In this document: in pieces, positions 62,292-64,000 of the stretch
How the letters are laid out: each line of letters starts with the position of its first letter
How positions within the stretch are numbered: position 1 is the first letter of the stretch
Assembly: GCA_002327865.1 (NCBI GenBank)
Contig: DCUQ01000050.1
Coordinates: 1-64,000 of the forward strand
Reading direction: 5' to 3'
From: Syntrophaceae bacterium UBA2210
GTDB lineage: Bacteria > Desulfobacterota > Syntrophia > Syntrophales > UBA2210
DNA: 64,000 bases
The notes under the pieces: generated by a model
What the model was told of the DNA's origin: nothing
The model's input: the letters and a program-made list of their open reading frames with translations, nothing else
The model's database searches: none
Made by a program: the position numbers and the translations under genes

Positions 62292-62813
62292 TTAACCATA
62301 CATCTCGTACATAACTGTCTGTTCGAGAGATTTTCTTTCGGTGTTGTGTCGATCAGGACTTAAAAAACCCTTGCCGGGATAACCTAAAATCAGCAATGCA
62401 GTCGGTTCCATGTATACCGGTATATGAAACTCCTCTCGAATTATATTCGGGTCGAATAATCCGACCATGACGCTTCCGATATTTACTTCTCTTGCCGCCA
62501 GCATCATGTGATCGCAAACAATCCCGATATCCAGATCTCCCGAACACTTTCCATCAAAAGGCCTGATTAAAGGATGCGATTTGTCCTGACAGACAATGAG
62601 AATGCATCTGGAACCAAATGTTTGATAGGCTTTTTGAATTTTTATTATATTTTCGGGTTTCTGAACCACAATAATTCGCTGCGGCTGCTGATTACAGGCA
62701 GTTGGTGCGACTCTTCCTGCAGCCAGAATGTACTCGAGGTCGGCTTTGCCGATGTCTTTGTCCAAAAATCCGCGTGTTGTACATCGCGCCTTTGCCAGGT
62801 CAAGAAAACGCAT
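62292..62813 (-). CDS. Nitroreductase-family flavoprotein
   Basis: About 173 residues from ATG 62813 (GGAG 8 nt upstream; ATG 62831 would also be in frame). FMN-binding features: ARCTTRGFLDKDIGKADLEY (Arg/Thr, phosphate), APTACNQQPQRIIVVQ, VCDHMMLAAREVNIGSVMVG and ALLILGYPGKGFLSPDRHNT. A typical member reduces nitro groups or quinones using NAD(P)H. The sequence CNQQPQ replaces the usual S..N.QPW. Function uncertain. Confidence 0.88.
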   Translation of the reverse strand: MRFLDLAKARCTTRGFLDKDIGKADLEYILAAGRVAPTACNQQPQRIIVVQKPENIIKIQKAYQTFGSRCILIVCQDKSHPLIRPFDGKCSGDLDIGIVCDHMMLAAREVNIGSVMVGLFDPNIIREEFHIPVYMEPTALLILGYPGKGFLSPDRHNTERKSLEQTVMYEMYG

Positions 62814-63043
62814 TTCATGTTCTCCATTCAAAAATATAAAACGATTAATTTTTTAACTGGAACGTAGAGCAAATACAACCAATTCTTACTATGATTATGC
62901 ACCCCAATGTCGACCTGACGTGAATATCAGCAGCTTGTGCAAGTCGTTCGCTGAAGTAAATTGCTGTCTCTCGTTATGTCTGTTCCAATAGTGAAAAAAG
63001 AGGGCGCTGTGCCTGTTTGTCGATTTTGCCGAAGATGTCGAGT

Positions 63044-63883
63044 TTACTCTTTATTCGCAATAACCGCGAATTCATTTGATTTCCGATCATAAGGCGTTCC
63101 CGCCACGTCGGAATAAAATTCTTTGACGGAAAACCCTGCCTCCGTAAATTCCCTCTCAAGGTCTTCGGGCGCAAAATACTGCAGCCGGTTGTACACCTGT
63201 CGGGTGCGTTCGGGCTCGATGATTGTGTATTTATCCAGCACCACCTTTTCTTCATCGTATTTGAAGGTATTCAGGAAACCGTAATACTTATCGGGCGACC
63301 AGAATCCGTTGAGCTGGTTCACCTCATATGAAGCGGTCTCTTCCCTTTGCTCGAATGCCGACAGGGAGTAAACATCGAGCAGGACCGAACCGCCGGGTTT
63401 AAGGATATTATGGAATTTGCTCAGAAGCCCTTTTCTCTGTTCCGGGCTGAGGGCGCAGAAATCACACATGATCATCAGCGCGAGGTCGAACCGGTCTTCC
63501 GTTTCAAATTCCAGGTAATTCCGATTAACGTAGACGATGTTCAACCGCTCGCGGGTTGCGACATCTTTTGCGTACTCGATGGATCTCACTGAGAAATCGA
63601 TACCCGTCACATTTGCGCCGTGCTTCGCCAGGCGTGCTGCATATAATCCCGGACCACAGCCGAAGTCGGCTATCCCGGTGTCCCTGCCGACGTTGAACAT
63701 GGAAACGATCCACTCGACCGACCGGTTGATGAATCCCGCGTTTCGCGAAGAAACGTCGATGGCCTCGTTGAGGTGGAACGAGAGCATCTGTTTCGATGTA
63801 TGCTCATCGGTCCACAGATCGCTCGCGGTGTAAAATTGAAACGGCTCCGGTCGTTCGTTGATCTTCTCCAACTCTTCAAACAT
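63044..63883 (-). CDS. Class I SAM-dependent methyltransferase (Methyltransf_25-like)
   Basis: 279 residues. SAM motifs: DTGIADFGCGPGLYAARLAK (motif I), ANVTGIDFSVRSIEYAKDVA, LALMIMCDFCALSPEQRKGL and HNILKPGGSVLLDVYSLSAF. The N-terminal domain (FEELEKINERPEPFQFYTAS, DLWTDEHTSKQMLSFHLNEA) is characteristic of small-molecule or tellurite/metalloid-resistance-type methyltransferases. The substrate is unknown. GAGGG lies 6 nt before ATG 63883. It is the last gene of the window; nothing else is seen to base 64000. Confidence 0.88.
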   Translation of the reverse strand: MFEELEKINERPEPFQFYTASDLWTDEHTSKQMLSFHLNEAIDVSSRNAGFINRSVEWIVSMFNVGRDTGIADFGCGPGLYAARLAKHGANVTGIDFSVRSIEYAKDVATRERLNIVYVNRNYLEFETEDRFDLALMIMCDFCALSPEQRKGLLSKFHNILKPGGSVLLDVYSLSAFEQREETASYEVNQLNGFWSPDKYYGFLNTFKYDEEKVVLDKYTIIEPERTRQVYNRLQYFAPEDLEREFTEAGFSVKEFYSDVAGTPYDRKSNEFAVIANKE

Positions 63884-64000
63884 TCTTTTCCCTCATCTTA
63901 TCGCAAATAACAATAAAACCAGCCGTGGACTTTTGAATCTTCGGCTGGATCGGCCGTTGGACTGGTTTCCATTATTCTACTAAGTAATAATTCTGTACTC

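Noticed and set aside
1..64000. tRNA genes, rRNA genes and CRISPR arrays
   Set aside because: I scanned for T-loop motifs, rRNA blocks and regularly spaced repeats and found none; the repeated units seen are single palindromes, not arrays.

Overview
The window looks like a chromosomal segment of a Gram-negative, largely anaerobic bacterium. It carries WaaA (Kdo transfer to lipid A), a four-subunit pyruvate:ferredoxin-type oxidoreductase, a vestige of a molybdenum aldehyde oxidoreductase, a cobalamin-dependent methionine synthase split into two genes, and decayed REP-associated (RAYT) transposases with scattered CCCCGC..GCGGGG palindromes. These traits fit Desulfobacterota or relatives, but that placement is inferred from gene content; there is no rRNA or other phylogenetic anchor. 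I found no tRNA, rRNA, CRISPR array or intact insertion sequence.

Layout. 1-7.5 kb is a mosaic: the end of a Fic-like protein, a kinase-like gene broken by TAG, a frameshifted Mop/XDH fragment, an intact acyl-CoA synthetase, an IscU-IscS pair, then back-to-back ruins of a SpoIIE-type phosphatase and a Na/Pi cotransporter. 7.6-20 kb is intact metabolism: two tandem SLC13-type permeases with internal RCK_C domains, exonuclease III, transketolase plus a PGI-family isomerase, a VIT/CCC1 pseudogene, and the MetH pair. 20-33 kb holds a DUF3360-like permease, gcvH with a lipoate/octanoate transferase, hisC, rpsU, a LOG protein, holA with an unusual insert, an NYN ribonuclease-like gene, rpe, a lipoprotein and waaA. 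31-38 kb looks like envelope/glycan functions (FAD protein, UPF0104 flippase-like protein, PaaK/CapK-like adenylating enzyme, membrane TPR protein).

38-41.1 kb is a minus-strand por operon (order C-D-A-B). It is preceded by a promoter, a 33-codon leader ORF and a strong hairpin-T7 that abuts the first Shine-Dalgarno, so attenuation is likely. 41.3-44.7 kb is an accessory patch: PHB-depolymerase-like esterase, RAYT and ISNCY-type transposase remnants, a small secreted protein and palindromic repeats. 44.6-52.4 kb is a tightly overlapped aromatic operon, aroF-aroB-pheA-aroD-aroE-aroA-aroK-aroC, giving the whole route from PEP and E4P to chorismate and on to phenylpyruvate. It starts with a leader of about 250 nt ending in two tandem hairpin-poly-T elements. 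The PheA ACT domain has lost the usual ESRP motif, which could shift control to the leader or to AroF. Transketolase upstream supplies E4P, though the loci are far apart.

52.8-64 kb is mostly small minus-strand single genes: HAD, methyltransferases, cupin, QueG-like Fe-S protein, LysE exporter, flavin reductase, HDAC-like amidohydrolase, hemerythrin, GNAT and nitroreductase. Several fit redox, O2 or NO handling.

The most promising undescribed elements are the two leaders (aroF and por). Next come the number of decaying genes whose in-frame stops sit where coding clearly continues, and a coding-like stretch without a start codon just before iscU.
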